From positions 1 through 15,547 of the forward strand of contig JAQDQK010000037.1 in NCBI GenBank assembly GCA_027658995.1: DNA of 15,547 bases, written 5' to 3'. The stretch is from Propionibacteriaceae bacterium AM104-82. Its GTDB lineage: Bacteria > Actinomycetota > Actinomycetes > Propionibacteriales > Propionibacteriaceae. How positions within the stretch are numbered: position 1 is the stretch's first letter; each line of letters begins with the position of its first letter. Below the pieces are notes generated by a model, which was not told the DNA's origin, did no database searches, and saw only the letters and a program-made list of their open reading frames with translations. Of the stretch, positions 1 to 6,275 are shown piece by piece. A program made the position numbers and the translations under genes.

Positions 1-53
1 AGTGTGTCTGCTTCCTAATCAGGAGCCACCCCTTACACAAACCATCTGACACC
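1..53. mobile_element. Probable end of an IS256-like insertion sequence (rest lies outside the window)
   Basis: The minus-strand reading of a transposase OrfB fragment stops matching its family abruptly at about position 54. The DNA beyond begins GGTGTCAGATGG when read outward-in on the minus strand, a TGTCAG/TTACACAAA-type terminus that resembles IS256-family ends in actinobacteria. Only this terminal stretch is in the window, so no transposase can be seen. The family assignment rests on resemblance of the end alone. The junction with the broken OrfB is the firmer observation. Confidence 0.4.
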
Positions 54-158
54 CTCGAACCCCGAGGTTGACACCGCCAACCACAGGCACATCTTCCACA
101 CCGGGGTCGTCTCGGTCGGGTCGTTTCGGAGGGAATCGATGTACTCGTACTTGCCCAC
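54..158 (-). pseudogene. IS3-family transposase OrfB, N-terminal fragment
   Basis: Read on the minus strand from the GTG at 158, the DNA encodes a peptide beginning VGKYEYIDSLRND and running to LWLAVSTSGF. This is the usual N-terminal region of an IS3-family OrfB, the frame that carries the DDE catalytic domain. After STSGF the family sequence breaks off at the junction with the IS end at 53-54, and the frame then hits a stop inside that end. All catalytic residues are missing, so the fragment is inactive. Its first codon overlaps the OrfA stop by one base, the normal arrangement for frameshift-fused IS3 transposases. It belongs to the same relic as the OrfA fragment next to it. Confidence 0.7.
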
Positions 159-336
159 TACCGCGGTTCCCTCGCGAAGTAGGCCGCGGCCTTTTTTAGG
201 AACGCCGTCTCCGCACGGAGCTCCTGATTCTCCCGCTCGAGCTCCTTCAACCGAGCACGCTCGGTGACCGTCTGCTCCGTCTCGGTGCCCCCGTGCGCGT
301 CGCGGTACTTGATCAGCCAGTTGCGCAGCGTCTCCG
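158..336 (-). pseudogene. IS3-family transposase OrfA, C-terminal fragment
   Basis: The minus strand reads HTETLRNWLIKYRDAHGG, then a heptad-like LKELERENQELRAE leucine-zipper region, then FLKKAAAYFAREPR and a stop at 158-160. This is the C-terminal half of an IS3-family OrfA: the end of the helix-turn-helix followed by the oligomerising coiled coil. The N-terminal half is missing because the reading frame is cut at about 336, exactly where a separate transposon end beginning TGTGACTT starts (337). The gene is therefore broken by a later insertion. It lies in the expected order with the OrfB fragment. Confidence 0.8.
191..198 (-). promoter_or_regulatory. Programmed -1 ribosomal frameshift site of the IS3 relic
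   Basis: On the minus strand the OrfA codons CTA AAA AAG contain the heptamer A AAA AAG, in phase for a -1 slip. It sits about ten codons before the OrfA stop. This is the canonical IS3-family signal that fuses OrfA to OrfB. It has no function here because both reading frames are truncated. Confidence 0.7.
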
Positions 337-385
337 TGTGACTTTGTCCGCTAATTGGCGGGGTTTTTCAGACGCTCAGTGGCGG
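337..385. repeat. Transposon end with two 24-bp-spaced iterons (same type as at 2860-2911)
   Basis: The sequence begins TGTGACTTTG and contains two related blocks, GCTAATTGGCGGGG from 350 and GCTCAGTGGCGG from 374, 24 bp apart. The end of Tn-A at 2860-2911 begins TGTGACTTCG and has the same two blocks (2873 and 2897) with the same 24-bp spacing and orientation. Multiple short repeats inside a terminus are typical binding sites for Mu/Tn7/Tni-type DDE transposases. The end abuts the broken IS3 OrfA, which marks the insertion point. Its element would extend rightward, over the mercury genes, but no tni gene remains beside it. Confidence 0.6.
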
Positions 386-653
386 CCTCCACTCCCTCGC
401 ACGCGAGGGGGTGGTAGCGATGCCCTGCGTGTCCGTAAGGCCATCCCCATACGACTACCGGGGTTGGCGACCCTCACCCCTGTCGACCCACCCGGATCGA
501 TACGTGCTGTGAGTCCCTCGGGCGCAGTTCCGATGCCCAGTGCGCCGCTGACACTTTCGTGTCAGTAGGTCGAGGCGGAACGTTCCAGCTGTGCGGCTGG
601 GGCTCGGTCGACCACCACCCCTCGATGGCGTGTCCGTGCGGCGTCGGGCTTGG
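386..653. other. Non-coding stretch with two hairpins between transposon end and merR
   Basis: I see no convincing gene here; the short open frames have low-complexity, arginine-rich or proline-rich translations. Two perfect short inverted repeats stand out. One is CCCTCG/CGAGGG at 394-409, which extends outward with one mismatch. The other is CTGACAC-TTTC-GTGTCAG at 548-565. The second lies downstream of merR and could act as a weak terminator or be a protein-binding dyad. Neither is followed by a T run. Confidence 0.4.
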
Positions 654-1043
654 CTACAGGTACCGGCAGACCTGGTCGGAGCTGCACGTGTCGGGCTCAA
701 CGTGCTCGGCCTGGTCGCGTAGCCCGGCGAGGGTGTCGCGCAGGTCGTGGAGCTGTCTGAGTTTCAGGTCAATGTCGGTCAGGCGTGCGTCGAGCAGGTC
801 GCGTACGTGATCGCAGGGAGCTTGGCCGTGGTCGCGGATGTCGAGGACCTGCCGGATCTGGGCGAGGGAGAGTCCGGCGGCTTGGCCGCGGTGGATGAAG
901 TCGATCCGGGTGAGGCTCTCGGTCGTGTAGTCGCGGTAGCCGCCGGGCGTGCGCTCGGCCGGGGGCAAGAGCCCCTGGTCTTCATAGAACCGCAGAGTCT
1001 TCGTGGTCGTGCCGGCCGCTTCAGCGAGCTCCCCGATCCGCAT
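654..1043 (-). CDS. merR: MerR-family heavy-metal-responsive transcriptional regulator
   Basis: This 129-residue protein starts at the ATG at 1043; the open frame extends upstream but only this start gives the standard MerR opening, MRIGELAEAAG. The N-terminal winged helix-turn-helix contains KTLRFYEDQGLL and GGYRDY, hallmark MerR signatures, at about residues 15-40. A long dimerisation helix follows. Cysteines at 77, 120 and 126 fall where Hg(II)-binding MerR proteins carry their three metal ligands: one at the start of the long helix and two near the C-terminus. Such regulators repress, then on metal binding untwist, the divergent mer promoter. The gene diverges from merA across a 107-bp gap holding a matching promoter. 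Strong context supports Hg sensing, though related Zn/Cd/Pb sensors share the fold. Confidence 0.85.
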   Translation of the reverse strand: MRIGELAEAAGTTTKTLRFYEDQGLLPPAERTPGGYRDYTTESLTRIDFIHRGQAAGLSLAQIRQVLDIRDHGQAPCDHVRDLLDARLTDIDLKLRQLHDLRDTLAGLRDQAEHVEPDTCSSDQVCRYL

Positions 1044-1074
1044 CCTCACCCCTCGTGTGTCACAGGTCTCACCC

Positions 1075-1106
1075 TTGACCTTCCCCTGTACTGGAAGCTT
1101 TAGTAT
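1075..1106 (+). promoter_or_regulatory. MerR-type promoter/operator for merA
   Basis: A -35 element TTGACC (1075-1080) and a -10 element TAGTAT (1101-1106) are separated by 20 bp, longer than the usual 17. The spacer holds the dyad CTTCC-N8-GGAAG (1080-1097). An overlong spacer with a central dyad is the defining design of promoters activated by MerR proteins through DNA untwisting. It lies directly between the divergent merR and merA genes. The merA start at 1151 is preceded by a GGGGAGGG ribosome-binding site. Confidence 0.8.
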
Positions 1107-1150
1107 CGCCGCATCAGGAGGATTTCTCAACAGTCCGGGGAGGGTTCGGG

Positions 1151-2575
1151 ATGCAGTCGAAGATTGATCTGGCCGTGATCGGGTCGGGTGGCGCGGCGTT
1201 CGCCGCAGCGATCCGCGCCACCACGCTGGGCAAGTCGGTGGTGATGGTCGAGCGCGGTACGTTCGGCGGCACCTGCGTGAACACCGGGTGCGTGCCGTCC
1301 AAGGCGCTGATAGCGGCCGCCGAGGCCCGCCACGTGGCCGCGGACGCGGGCTCCCGGTTCCCGGGGATCGCCGCCACCGCGGGCGCGGTCGACATGTCCG
1401 GGCTGGTGGGTGGCAAGCAGGACCTGGTCGAGGCGATGCGGGGTGAGAAGTACTTCGACGTGGCCGAAGCCTACGGCTGGCCGGTCCGCCAGGGCCAGGC
1501 GGCCTTCGCCGGCACCCCGGATGCGCCTGTGCTGGAGGTCACCGCCGCTGAAGGCACCGTGGAAACCATCGAGTCCGCCCATTACCTGATCGCTACCGGC
1601 ACCCGTCCCTGGGTCCCGCTCATCCAGGGGCTGGACGGCGTCGAGTACCTGACCTCGACGTCGGCGATGGAACTGTCCGAGCGCCCCGACTCGCTGCTGG
1701 TGCTCGGCGGTGGCTACGTGGCGCTGGAGCTGGCCCAGATGTTCGCCCGGCTCGGCTCGAAGGTGACCCTGCTGGTGCGTTCTCGGCTGGCGTCGAAGGA
1801 GGAGCCGGAGGTTTCCAGATCATTGCAGGAAGTCTTCGCCGACGAGGGCATCCGGGTGGTCCGCCGCGCTGTTCCCTCCCGCGTTGCCCGCGATACCGTC
1901 ACCGGGCAGGTCGTCGTCATGGCCGAGGTCTCGGGCGGCGAGCAGGAGTTCCGTGCCGACGAGATCCTCGTCGCGCTCGGACGCCGCCCGGTCACCGAGG
2001 GGCTCAACCTCGAGGCCGTGGGGGTGAAGACCGGCGAGGCCGGACAGATCGTGGTCACCGACCAGTTGCAGACCGCCAACCCCCGCGTCTGGGCGGGCGG
2101 GGATGTCACCGGGCACCCCGAGTTCGTCTATGTCGCGGCCCGGCACGGCACGATCGTCGCCGAGAACGCCTTCACCGACGCCAACACTTCGGTCGACTAC
2201 ACACGGATGCCTCGGGTGACGTTCACCGGTCCCGCCATCGGCGCGGTCGGGATGACCGAGAAGGAGGTCATCGCGGCCGGGATCCGCTGCGACTGCCGCG
2301 TCCTGCCACTGGAGTACGTGCCCCGTGCGCTGGTGAACCGGGACATGCGTGGGTTCATCAAGATGGTCGCCAACGCCGACACCGGCGAGATCCTCGGTCT
2401 CACCGCTGTCGCCAAGGACGCCGGCGAGCTCGCCGCCGCCGGCGTCCACATCCTCGGCAAGACCATCGCAGAAGTCGCCGACGCGTGGGCCGCATACCTG
2501 ACCATGGCCGAAGGCATCCGCATCGTCGCCAAGGCCTTCACCACCGACGTCTCGAAGCTGTCCTGCTGCGCCTGA
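1151..2575 (+). CDS. merA: Mercuric reductase (Hg(II) reductase, flavoprotein disulfide reductase)
   Basis: This 474-residue cytoplasmic flavoenzyme reduces Hg(II) to volatile Hg(0) with NADPH. The FAD-binding motif GSGGAAFAAA lies at residues 11-20. The redox-active pair is C42 and C47 in GGTCVNTGCVPSK, the mercuric-reductase version of the motif. A second Rossmann motif, LVLGGGYVALELA (about 183-195), binds NADPH, and the WAGGDVTG segment is the usual FAD contact. The protein ends LSCCA: the vicinal cysteines 472-473 that hand Hg(II) to the active site, which separates MerA from lipoamide dehydrogenase. The N-terminal MerP-like metal-binding domain found in many Gram-negative MerAs is absent, as in many actinobacterial forms. 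The gene is intact, driven by the MerR-type promoter, and followed by a broken merB. Confidence 0.95.
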   Translation: MQSKIDLAVIGSGGAAFAAAIRATTLGKSVVMVERGTFGGTCVNTGCVPSKALIAAAEARHVAADAGSRFPGIAATAGAVDMSGLVGGKQDLVEAMRGEKYFDVAEAYGWPVRQGQAAFAGTPDAPVLEVTAAEGTVETIESAHYLIATGTRPWVPLIQGLDGVEYLTSTSAMELSERPDSLLVLGGGYVALELAQMFARLGSKVTLLVRSRLASKEEPEVSRSLQEVFADEGIRVVRRAVPSRVARDTVTGQVVVMAEVSGGEQEFRADEILVALGRRPVTEGLNLEAVGVKTGEAGQIVVTDQLQTANPRVWAGGDVTGHPEFVYVAARHGTIVAENAFTDANTSVDYTRMPRVTFTGPAIGAVGMTEKEVIAAGIRCDCRVLPLEYVPRALVNRDMRGFIKMVANADTGEILGLTAVAKDAGELAAAGVHILGKTIAEVADAWAAYLTMAEGIRIVAKAFTTDVSKLSCCA

Positions 2576-2597
2576 CCGCGCACTCACCCCAATAGCA

Positions 2598-2785
2598 TTG
2601 GACGCACTCAATGAGACGATCCTCACCACCGACCTGACAGACCACCGACCTGGCAGACCGGCTCGTCCGGTCCGAGGAGACCGCCCTGCTGGTCCCGTTG
2701 CTGCGGCTGCGCGCCGCCGGTGACCCGATCACCATCGATCACCTCGCGACGGTCCCTCGACGGCACACTTCCGAGGGTCCCGCAT
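2598..2785 (+). pseudogene. merB: Alkylmercury lyase (merB) N-terminal fragment, frameshifted and truncated
   Basis: From a TTG at 2598 the reading is LDALNETILTTDL, then the frame is lost. One frame over it resumes as DLADRLVRSEETALLVPLL and then DPITIDHLA, which resembles the N-terminal helical domain of actinobacterial MerB. The shift is explained by an imperfect 16-bp tandem duplication at 2627-2658; removing one unit restores a continuous frame. The fragment ends where the 46-bp transposon end begins at 2786, so the catalytic domain with the C-D-C residues is missing. Position right after merA fits merB. The identification rests on remembered similarity and context, not an alignment. Confidence 0.55.
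2627..2658 (+). repeat. Imperfect 16-bp tandem duplication inside merB remnant
   Basis: CACCGACCTGACAGAC (2627-2642) is followed directly by CACCGACCTGGCAGAC (2643-2658), identical at 15 of 16 positions. Sixteen is not a multiple of three, so the duplication alone frameshifts the merB reading. Confidence 0.85.
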
Positions 2786-2831
2786 GGGGAACCCTCACCG
2801 GACACCACCGCTACTTATCGAGAGGAACGAC
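2786..2831. repeat. 46-bp inverted repeat, left copy (Tn-B-type end)
   Basis: It begins GGGGAACCCTCACCGGACAC and ends GAGAGGAACGAC. It is the exact reverse complement of 15076-15121. The merB fragment ends at its outer border. Its last eight bases, GGAACGAC, are also the first eight bases of the 33-bp repeat at 2824-2856. Confidence 0.9.
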
Positions 2832-2856
2832 GGCACGCCTGGCGGGCTGTCCCGTA
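2824..2856. repeat. 33-bp inverted repeat flanking Tn-A, left copy
   Basis: This 33-bp sequence (starting GGAACGACGGCACGCC and ending CTGTCCCGTA) is perfectly inverted at 5783-5815. The pair tightly brackets Tn-A: the TGTGACTT end begins four bases inside this copy. It may be a terminal repeat of an outer element or a product of rearrangement around Tn-A. Confidence 0.85.
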
Positions 2857-2859
2857 AGA

Positions 2860-2911
2860 TGTGACTTCGTTTGCTGAATGGCGGGGTTCTTCGGTCGCTT
2901 CGTGGCGGGGT
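2860..2911. repeat. Tn-A tniB-side terminus with two 24-bp-spaced iterons
   Basis: The terminus starts TGTGACTTCG at 2860. Two blocks, GCTGAATGGCGGGGT (2873-2887) and GCTTCGTGGCGGGGT (2897-2911), lie 24 bp apart; the second runs up to the tniB stop codon. The same layout is present at 337-385. Such repeats are expected transposase-binding sites. Confidence 0.6.
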
Positions 2912-3729
2912 CAGGTGACACCGATGACCAGGGTGCTCTGTGCGGCTTCGATGACGTCGTTGGTGATGGTGTCGAGTTCGTTGATCTTCAGGACCCGCTG
3001 GATCTGGGGGAAGAGGCGTTCGAGGAGCCGGAAGTTGCCGCGGGTGATCCGTGCGATGGCTGCGATGGCTTGGGCGTCGGTGAAGTCGTCGGGGTCGAGG
3101 GTCTTGCCGAGGGATCGCCAGTGTCGCTCGAGGACGAACAGCAGTTCGTCTTGTCCCAGGGGCCGGTACTGGTGGGCGAAGCCGACTCGGCTGTAGAACT
3201 GGGGGTAGTGGCTGAACTGCTTCTCCAGGCCGGGCATGCCGATCAGGATCAGGGCGATGTCGTCGCGGTCGTAGCGATCGCGCAGCAGTTCCAGAGCGGC
3301 GGGACGCAGTCGTTCGGCCTCGTCGACGATGATCAGCTCCACGTAGTTCCTGCCGTGTCGCCATCCCCAGGCCTCGGGAGTGGCCGTGACGGGAGGTACG
3401 AGGTGCTGCTCGATGCACATGTTGGTGCGGGTGATGGCTTGGGTCAGCTCGTCCTTCAGGGTCCGCGGGGTGGTCAGCACGCTGGGGGTGTAGAGCACGG
3501 TGCGGCTCCGGTTCAAGGCGGCGTAGATCTTGGCGTCGTTGTCGGAGCGCGGCCCCCATTAGGTCAGCAGGTCGTGAGCTTTCTCGTAGTGTGCGTAGCG
3601 GCGCGCGGAGAGTGTCTTTCCTACGCCGGCTGATCCGAAGCACAAACCGATGGTGTGCCCGCGGCGCACGGCGTCGGCGAACTCGGTGAAGCGGCGGTGC
3701 TCCTTGGTGACGATGAAGCGCTGGCTCAC
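2911..3729 (-). pseudogene. tniB: TniB-type AAA+ transposition ATPase with premature stop (Tn-A)
   Basis: Translation starts at a GTG (3729) that overlaps the tniA stop as GTGA, with GGAGG upstream. The frame covers 272 codons. The Walker A motif GSAGVGKT is at residues 32-39, and the later part has Walker B ELIIVDEAERL and the family segment YSRVGFAHQYRPLGQDEL. Codon 57 is TAA (3559-3561), between HDLLT and WGPRSDNDAK. Both sides are in the same frame and both match the TniB family, so a point change to a stop is the simplest reading. TniB regulates target choice and activates the transposase, so its loss should cripple Tn-A unless Tn-B's copy substitutes or the downstream part is re-initiated. 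Readthrough cannot be excluded from sequence. Confidence 0.8.
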
Positions 3730-5123
3730 CTGAGGTCCTCCTTGTAGATCTTCAACGCCGACCTCGGCGCCGGAGTCGGTGCTTCGGTGATCCGTGGTGT
3801 CTCGGTAGGTGCGGCCACGAGGGCGATGCGTTCGTTGATGCCGGCTCGCAGCGCTCGGCGGCGGGCGTTGCGCGCGGCCTGGATCTCCTTGAGGCTGACC
3901 TTCTGGTCGTGGTGTTCTTGGTTGACGGCCTTGCAGACGAATTCGTCGTGATCGAAGACGCGGATTTCGGTGATGTCGCGGGGGTCGTAGCGGATCACGA
4001 CCGAGCGTCCGACGTAGCCGGCCAGAGTTGGCGAGACGTAGCGCAGGCCCTGGAAGCGGATGCCATCGCGGCGCACGACGCGGGTCTTGGCGACGGTCAA
4101 CAGCAGTCTGTCGAGGTCTTCCAGGGTCTCGGGCATTCGGGGCAGCCAGCCATCGGCGATCCACGCGCTGCGCGGGGAGGTTCCGAGCTCGCTGTGCGTG
4201 CGGTCGTTGTAGGTGGCCACGAACGCCTCCAGGGCGCTATCGAGGGCGGCCAGGGACAGTTTCGGTGTCGGCCAGGGGTGCCCTTCGGTGATGTGTCCGG
4301 GCAGGGTGGCGAGTAGCTCGGTGTTGATGGTGCCGAAGAACCGCTCGATCTTGCCCCGTCCCTGGGGTCGGGCGACGGTGGGGTGGATCAGTCGGATGTG
4401 GAGGTCGACGGCGGTGTGGGCGAGCTGGTCACTGGTGAAGTCGCTGCCGTGGTCGACGTAGAGCACGTCGGGCAGGCCGCACATCGGCCAGGCCGGGTCG
4501 GTCTTGTGCCAGATCGCTTGGCGCAGCGCCAGGGCGGTGTTCATCGCCGACGGTGCGCCCAGGAAGACTGTGTAGCCGCAGACCGCCCGGGAGCAGTCGT
4601 CGAGGATCGTTGTCAGCCATGGCCGTGCGGGCTTGCCGTCGGTGCCCACCACCAGGATGTCGAGCATGGTGTGATCGGATTGCCACATCGCGTTGGGCAG
4701 CTCTGCTTGCCGGCGTAGCACCAGCTCGTGCTTGTCACGGTAGGACGCTGCGCCCTCCAGGGCGAGGGTGACCATGCCGGGATCCAGGGTCCGCACGATG
4801 TCCCACACCACCGAGTAGGAGGGGACCGGCCACCTCCGGGCGGCGCAGATGCCCGTGACTTTGCGATGGATCGTGGCGATGGCCGGCCGCGGCTTGCTCA
4901 GTGCCAGGCCCTCGATCAGGTCGACGAGGTCGGGCGGAAGGCGGCGGGAGCCGGCGTCCGCCCGCGAGGCTGTCTCCAGTCCGGCGTAGCCGTCGGCGCG
5001 GTAGCGGGCGTGCCAGCGCTCCAGGGTCCGCAGCCCTACATCGGTCTCGCGAGCTAAGCGCGCGAGGGGCACCTGGTCCTCGACGTGGAGCCTGAGGATT
5101 CGCCACCGCGCTCGAGCGTCCAC
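3726..5123 (-). CDS. tniA: TniA-type DDE transposase (Tn-A)
   Basis: This 465-residue protein starts at a GTG (5123), 7 nt after the resolvase stop. An N-terminal helix-turn-helix region (ARLARETDVGLRTLERWHARY) binds the transposon ends. The integrase-core catalytic triad is D150 (MWQSDHTMLD), D224 (LYVDHGSDF) and E260 (RGKIERFFG), with the classic 35-residue spacing between the last two. A Mu-type C-terminal beta-barrel follows (around VRRDGIRFQGLRYV, about residues 345-358). The enzyme cuts and joins the transposon ends with help from TniB. Its stop overlaps the tniB start by four bases, indicating translational coupling. The reading frame is intact. It resembles the Tn-B transposase in motif order but the two are clearly diverged. 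Confidence 0.9.
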   Translation of the reverse strand: MDARARWRILRLHVEDQVPLARLARETDVGLRTLERWHARYRADGYAGLETASRADAGSRRLPPDLVDLIEGLALSKPRPAIATIHRKVTGICAARRWPVPSYSVVWDIVRTLDPGMVTLALEGAASYRDKHELVLRRQAELPNAMWQSDHTMLDILVVGTDGKPARPWLTTILDDCSRAVCGYTVFLGAPSAMNTALALRQAIWHKTDPAWPMCGLPDVLYVDHGSDFTSDQLAHTAVDLHIRLIHPTVARPQGRGKIERFFGTINTELLATLPGHITEGHPWPTPKLSLAALDSALEAFVATYNDRTHSELGTSPRSAWIADGWLPRMPETLEDLDRLLLTVAKTRVVRRDGIRFQGLRYVSPTLAGYVGRSVVIRYDPRDITEIRVFDHDEFVCKAVNQEHHDQKVSLKEIQAARNARRRALRAGINERIALVAAPTETPRITEAPTPAPRSALKIYKEDLR

Positions 5124-5130
5124 GACGCAC

Positions 5131-5727
5131 CTACTGCAAGGCGTTCTCGCGCCCGCGCTCGGCGCGCTGAAGGGCGCGGTAGACCGTGGAGCGGCCTACG
5201 CTGAACAGCTCGGCCAGCTCGCCCACGGTGTGCTCGTCGGCAGCATGTAGCTGGACGAGGTGAGCTTCTTGCCGGGGGGTGAGTTTCGGTGACTTCCCGC
5301 GCAGCCGGCCCTTGGCCTTGGCGACCTTCATCCCCTCGCGGGTGCGGGCACGGATGAGGTCGGCTTCGAACTCGGCGACCATCGCCAGCACGTTGAACAA
5401 CAGTTTCCCCATCGGGTCGGTCGGGTCGTACACCGATCCGGCGATGCTCAGCTTCACTTCCCGCGCCGCGAGGTCGTCGGCGATCTGGTGGGCATCACGG
5501 ACTGAACGCGCCAGCCGATCGAGCTTGGTGACCACGAACGTATCGCCGTCCCGACAGGCAGCCAGCGCCTGCCGCAGGCCCTCACGGTCGGCGTTGCGGC
5601 CCGTGAGCCCGTGATCGACGTAGATGCGCTTGGGATCGACGCCGAACGCCGCGAGTCCGTCACGCTGCGCGGTCAGGTCCTGCTCGTCGGTGGAGACTCG
5701 GGCATAGCCGACCTTCAAAGGGGACAT
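5131..5727 (-). CDS. Serine resolvase/invertase-type recombinase (Tn-A)
   Basis: This 198-residue small serine recombinase begins MSPLKVGYARVSTDEQDL, with the catalytic serine at S12. The family motifs TKLDRLARS and FEADLIRARTREG follow, and a C-terminal helix-turn-helix (GELAELFSVGRSTVYRAL) binds the crossover site. In Tni-type transposons such an enzyme resolves the cointegrate left by replicative transposition. It is the first gene of the minus-strand resolvase-tniA-tniB set. The ATG at 5727 sits within a near-palindrome, GGGGACATGCTCCCC (5720-5734), which could be an autoregulatory or recombination site. The gene is intact. Confidence 0.9.
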   Translation of the reverse strand: MSPLKVGYARVSTDEQDLTAQRDGLAAFGVDPKRIYVDHGLTGRNADREGLRQALAACRDGDTFVVTKLDRLARSVRDAHQIADDLAAREVKLSIAGSVYDPTDPMGKLLFNVLAMVAEFEADLIRARTREGMKVAKAKGRLRGKSPKLTPRQEAHLVQLHAADEHTVGELAELFSVGRSTVYRALQRAERGRENALQ

Positions 5728-5754
5728 GCTCCCCAGTGTGTCATATAGCCTCCC

Positions 5755-5776
5755 TTCACCGGACAGTTCACCGGAC
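5755..5776. repeat. Two direct copies of TTCACCGGAC upstream of the Tn-A resolvase
   Basis: TTCACCGGAC occurs at 5755-5764 and again at 5767-5776, a 12-bp period. The 9-mer TCACCGGAC also occurs once in each 46-bp Tn-B-type end (2795-2803 and, inverted, 15104-15112). It may be a binding half-site for a transposase or resolvase. The shared 9-mer is short, so coincidence is possible. Confidence 0.5.
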
Positions 5777-5782
5777 GGGTCC

Positions 5783-5815
5783 TACGGGACAGCCCGCCAG
5801 GCGTGCCGTCGTTCC
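5783..5815. repeat. 33-bp inverted repeat flanking Tn-A, right copy
   Basis: This is a perfect reverse complement of 2824-2856, beginning TACGGGACAGCCCGCC and ending GTCGTTCC. Immediately beyond it, the DNA matches the region between tniB and its terminus in Tn-B, so this border is also the cut point of the interrupted Tn-B-type end. Confidence 0.85.
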
Positions 5816-5935
5816 TTGTGAATCGCATCGCTTCGAGGCGTGTTTCTGAGAACTTTCGGTGGCTCATGAGGAGGGCTTCTGTGGCAGCGTCGACGAGCTC
5901 TGGAGTGAGGTCGGCGGCCCGCAGCACGCGTTGAC
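5816..5935 (-). pseudogene. tniB 3'-end remnant plus terminus-proximal DNA of a Tn-B-like element
   Basis: The minus strand reads RAADLTPELVDAATEALLMSH, closely matching the Tn-B TniB C-terminus (SPELVDAAREALLIGH). DNA similarity continues past the gene end: TTCTCAGAAACACGCC here matches CTCTCAGAAGCACGCC after Tn-B tniB, and GATGCGATTCACA matches GATGCGATCCACA. This is therefore the last part of a third tniB with its terminus-proximal DNA. The terminus itself (2786-2831) lies on the far side of Tn-A. The usual stop codon is mutated, and everything upstream of about 5935 is lost. Confidence 0.7.
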
Positions 5936-5983
5936 CTCGACGTACGTGGACATCGACATGTCGGACGTGAGGAAGGACCTCGA

Positions 5984-6275
5984 TCAGGCGAGGAGTGTGA
6001 TCCAGTAGTCCCAGAAGCGCACCGCGCTCAACGCGGCGACCAGGAGGAACCAACCGACCAGGGCTGGAGTCTGGTAGGCGTGGACCCACGTGCCCGTACA
6101 GGCCCGTCGTGAGCCGGTCTGGCCTGGCAGCAGGCGCAGGTTTCGTTGGGTGACGATCACGAACAGTGGGATGGCGACCGCCCACACGGCCATGCAGTAC
6201 GGGCACAACGCGCCGATCCGATACAGGCTCACCCAGATGAGCCAGTGGACGAAGATGGCGGCGAGAGTAACCCCG
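5984..6275 (-). pseudogene. Vitamin K epoxide reductase (VKOR)-family C-terminal fragment
   Basis: The minus-strand frame reads GVTLAAIFVHWLIWVSLYRIG, then ALCPYCMAVW, then membrane segments ending ITLLA and a stop at 5984. Transmembrane helices around a CPYC active site (DNA 6194-6205) are typical of bacterial VKOR proteins, which reoxidise DsbA-type proteins using quinone. The N-terminal half with the other cysteine pair and the first helices is missing. The upstream border at about 6275 joins a DsbA-like fragment in a different frame, so this looks like the product of a deletion that fused two neighbouring genes. A short internal ATG start at 6304 is possible but unlikely to give a working enzyme. 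Confidence 0.75.

Larger units (their letters stand above)
2860..5782 (-). mobile_element. Tni-type transposon Tn-A (resolvase, tniA, broken tniB)
   Basis: Three minus-strand genes in the order serine resolvase, DDE transposase, AAA+ ATPase form a module of the Tn5053/Tn402/Tn552 broad group. The tniB-side end starts TGTGACTT at 2860 and carries two GCTNNNTGGCGGGGT blocks (2873-2887 and 2897-2911). The resolvase-side border is less clear. It holds two direct TTCACCGGAC copies (5755-5764 and 5767-5776) just before the 33-bp repeat. The ATPase gene has an in-frame stop, so the element may no longer move by itself. It sits inside a split Tn-B-type end. Confidence 0.65.

Noticed and set aside
1820..2629. 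A 269-codon minus-strand open frame opposite merA
   Set aside because: It is the antisense shadow of a GC-rich, clearly conserved merA, has low-complexity Gly/Asp/Arg composition and no family motif.
2878..3633. A 251-codon plus-strand open frame across the broken tniB
   Set aside because: The minus strand carries Walker motifs and TniB segments on both sides of the stop; the plus reading is its shadow.
5936..5983. A small gene starting MSMSTYVEVNACCGPP just after the VKOR fragment
   Set aside because: The CC-containing start is suggestive of a metal chaperone, but the frame runs into the tniB remnant within a few residues and has no ribosome-binding site.
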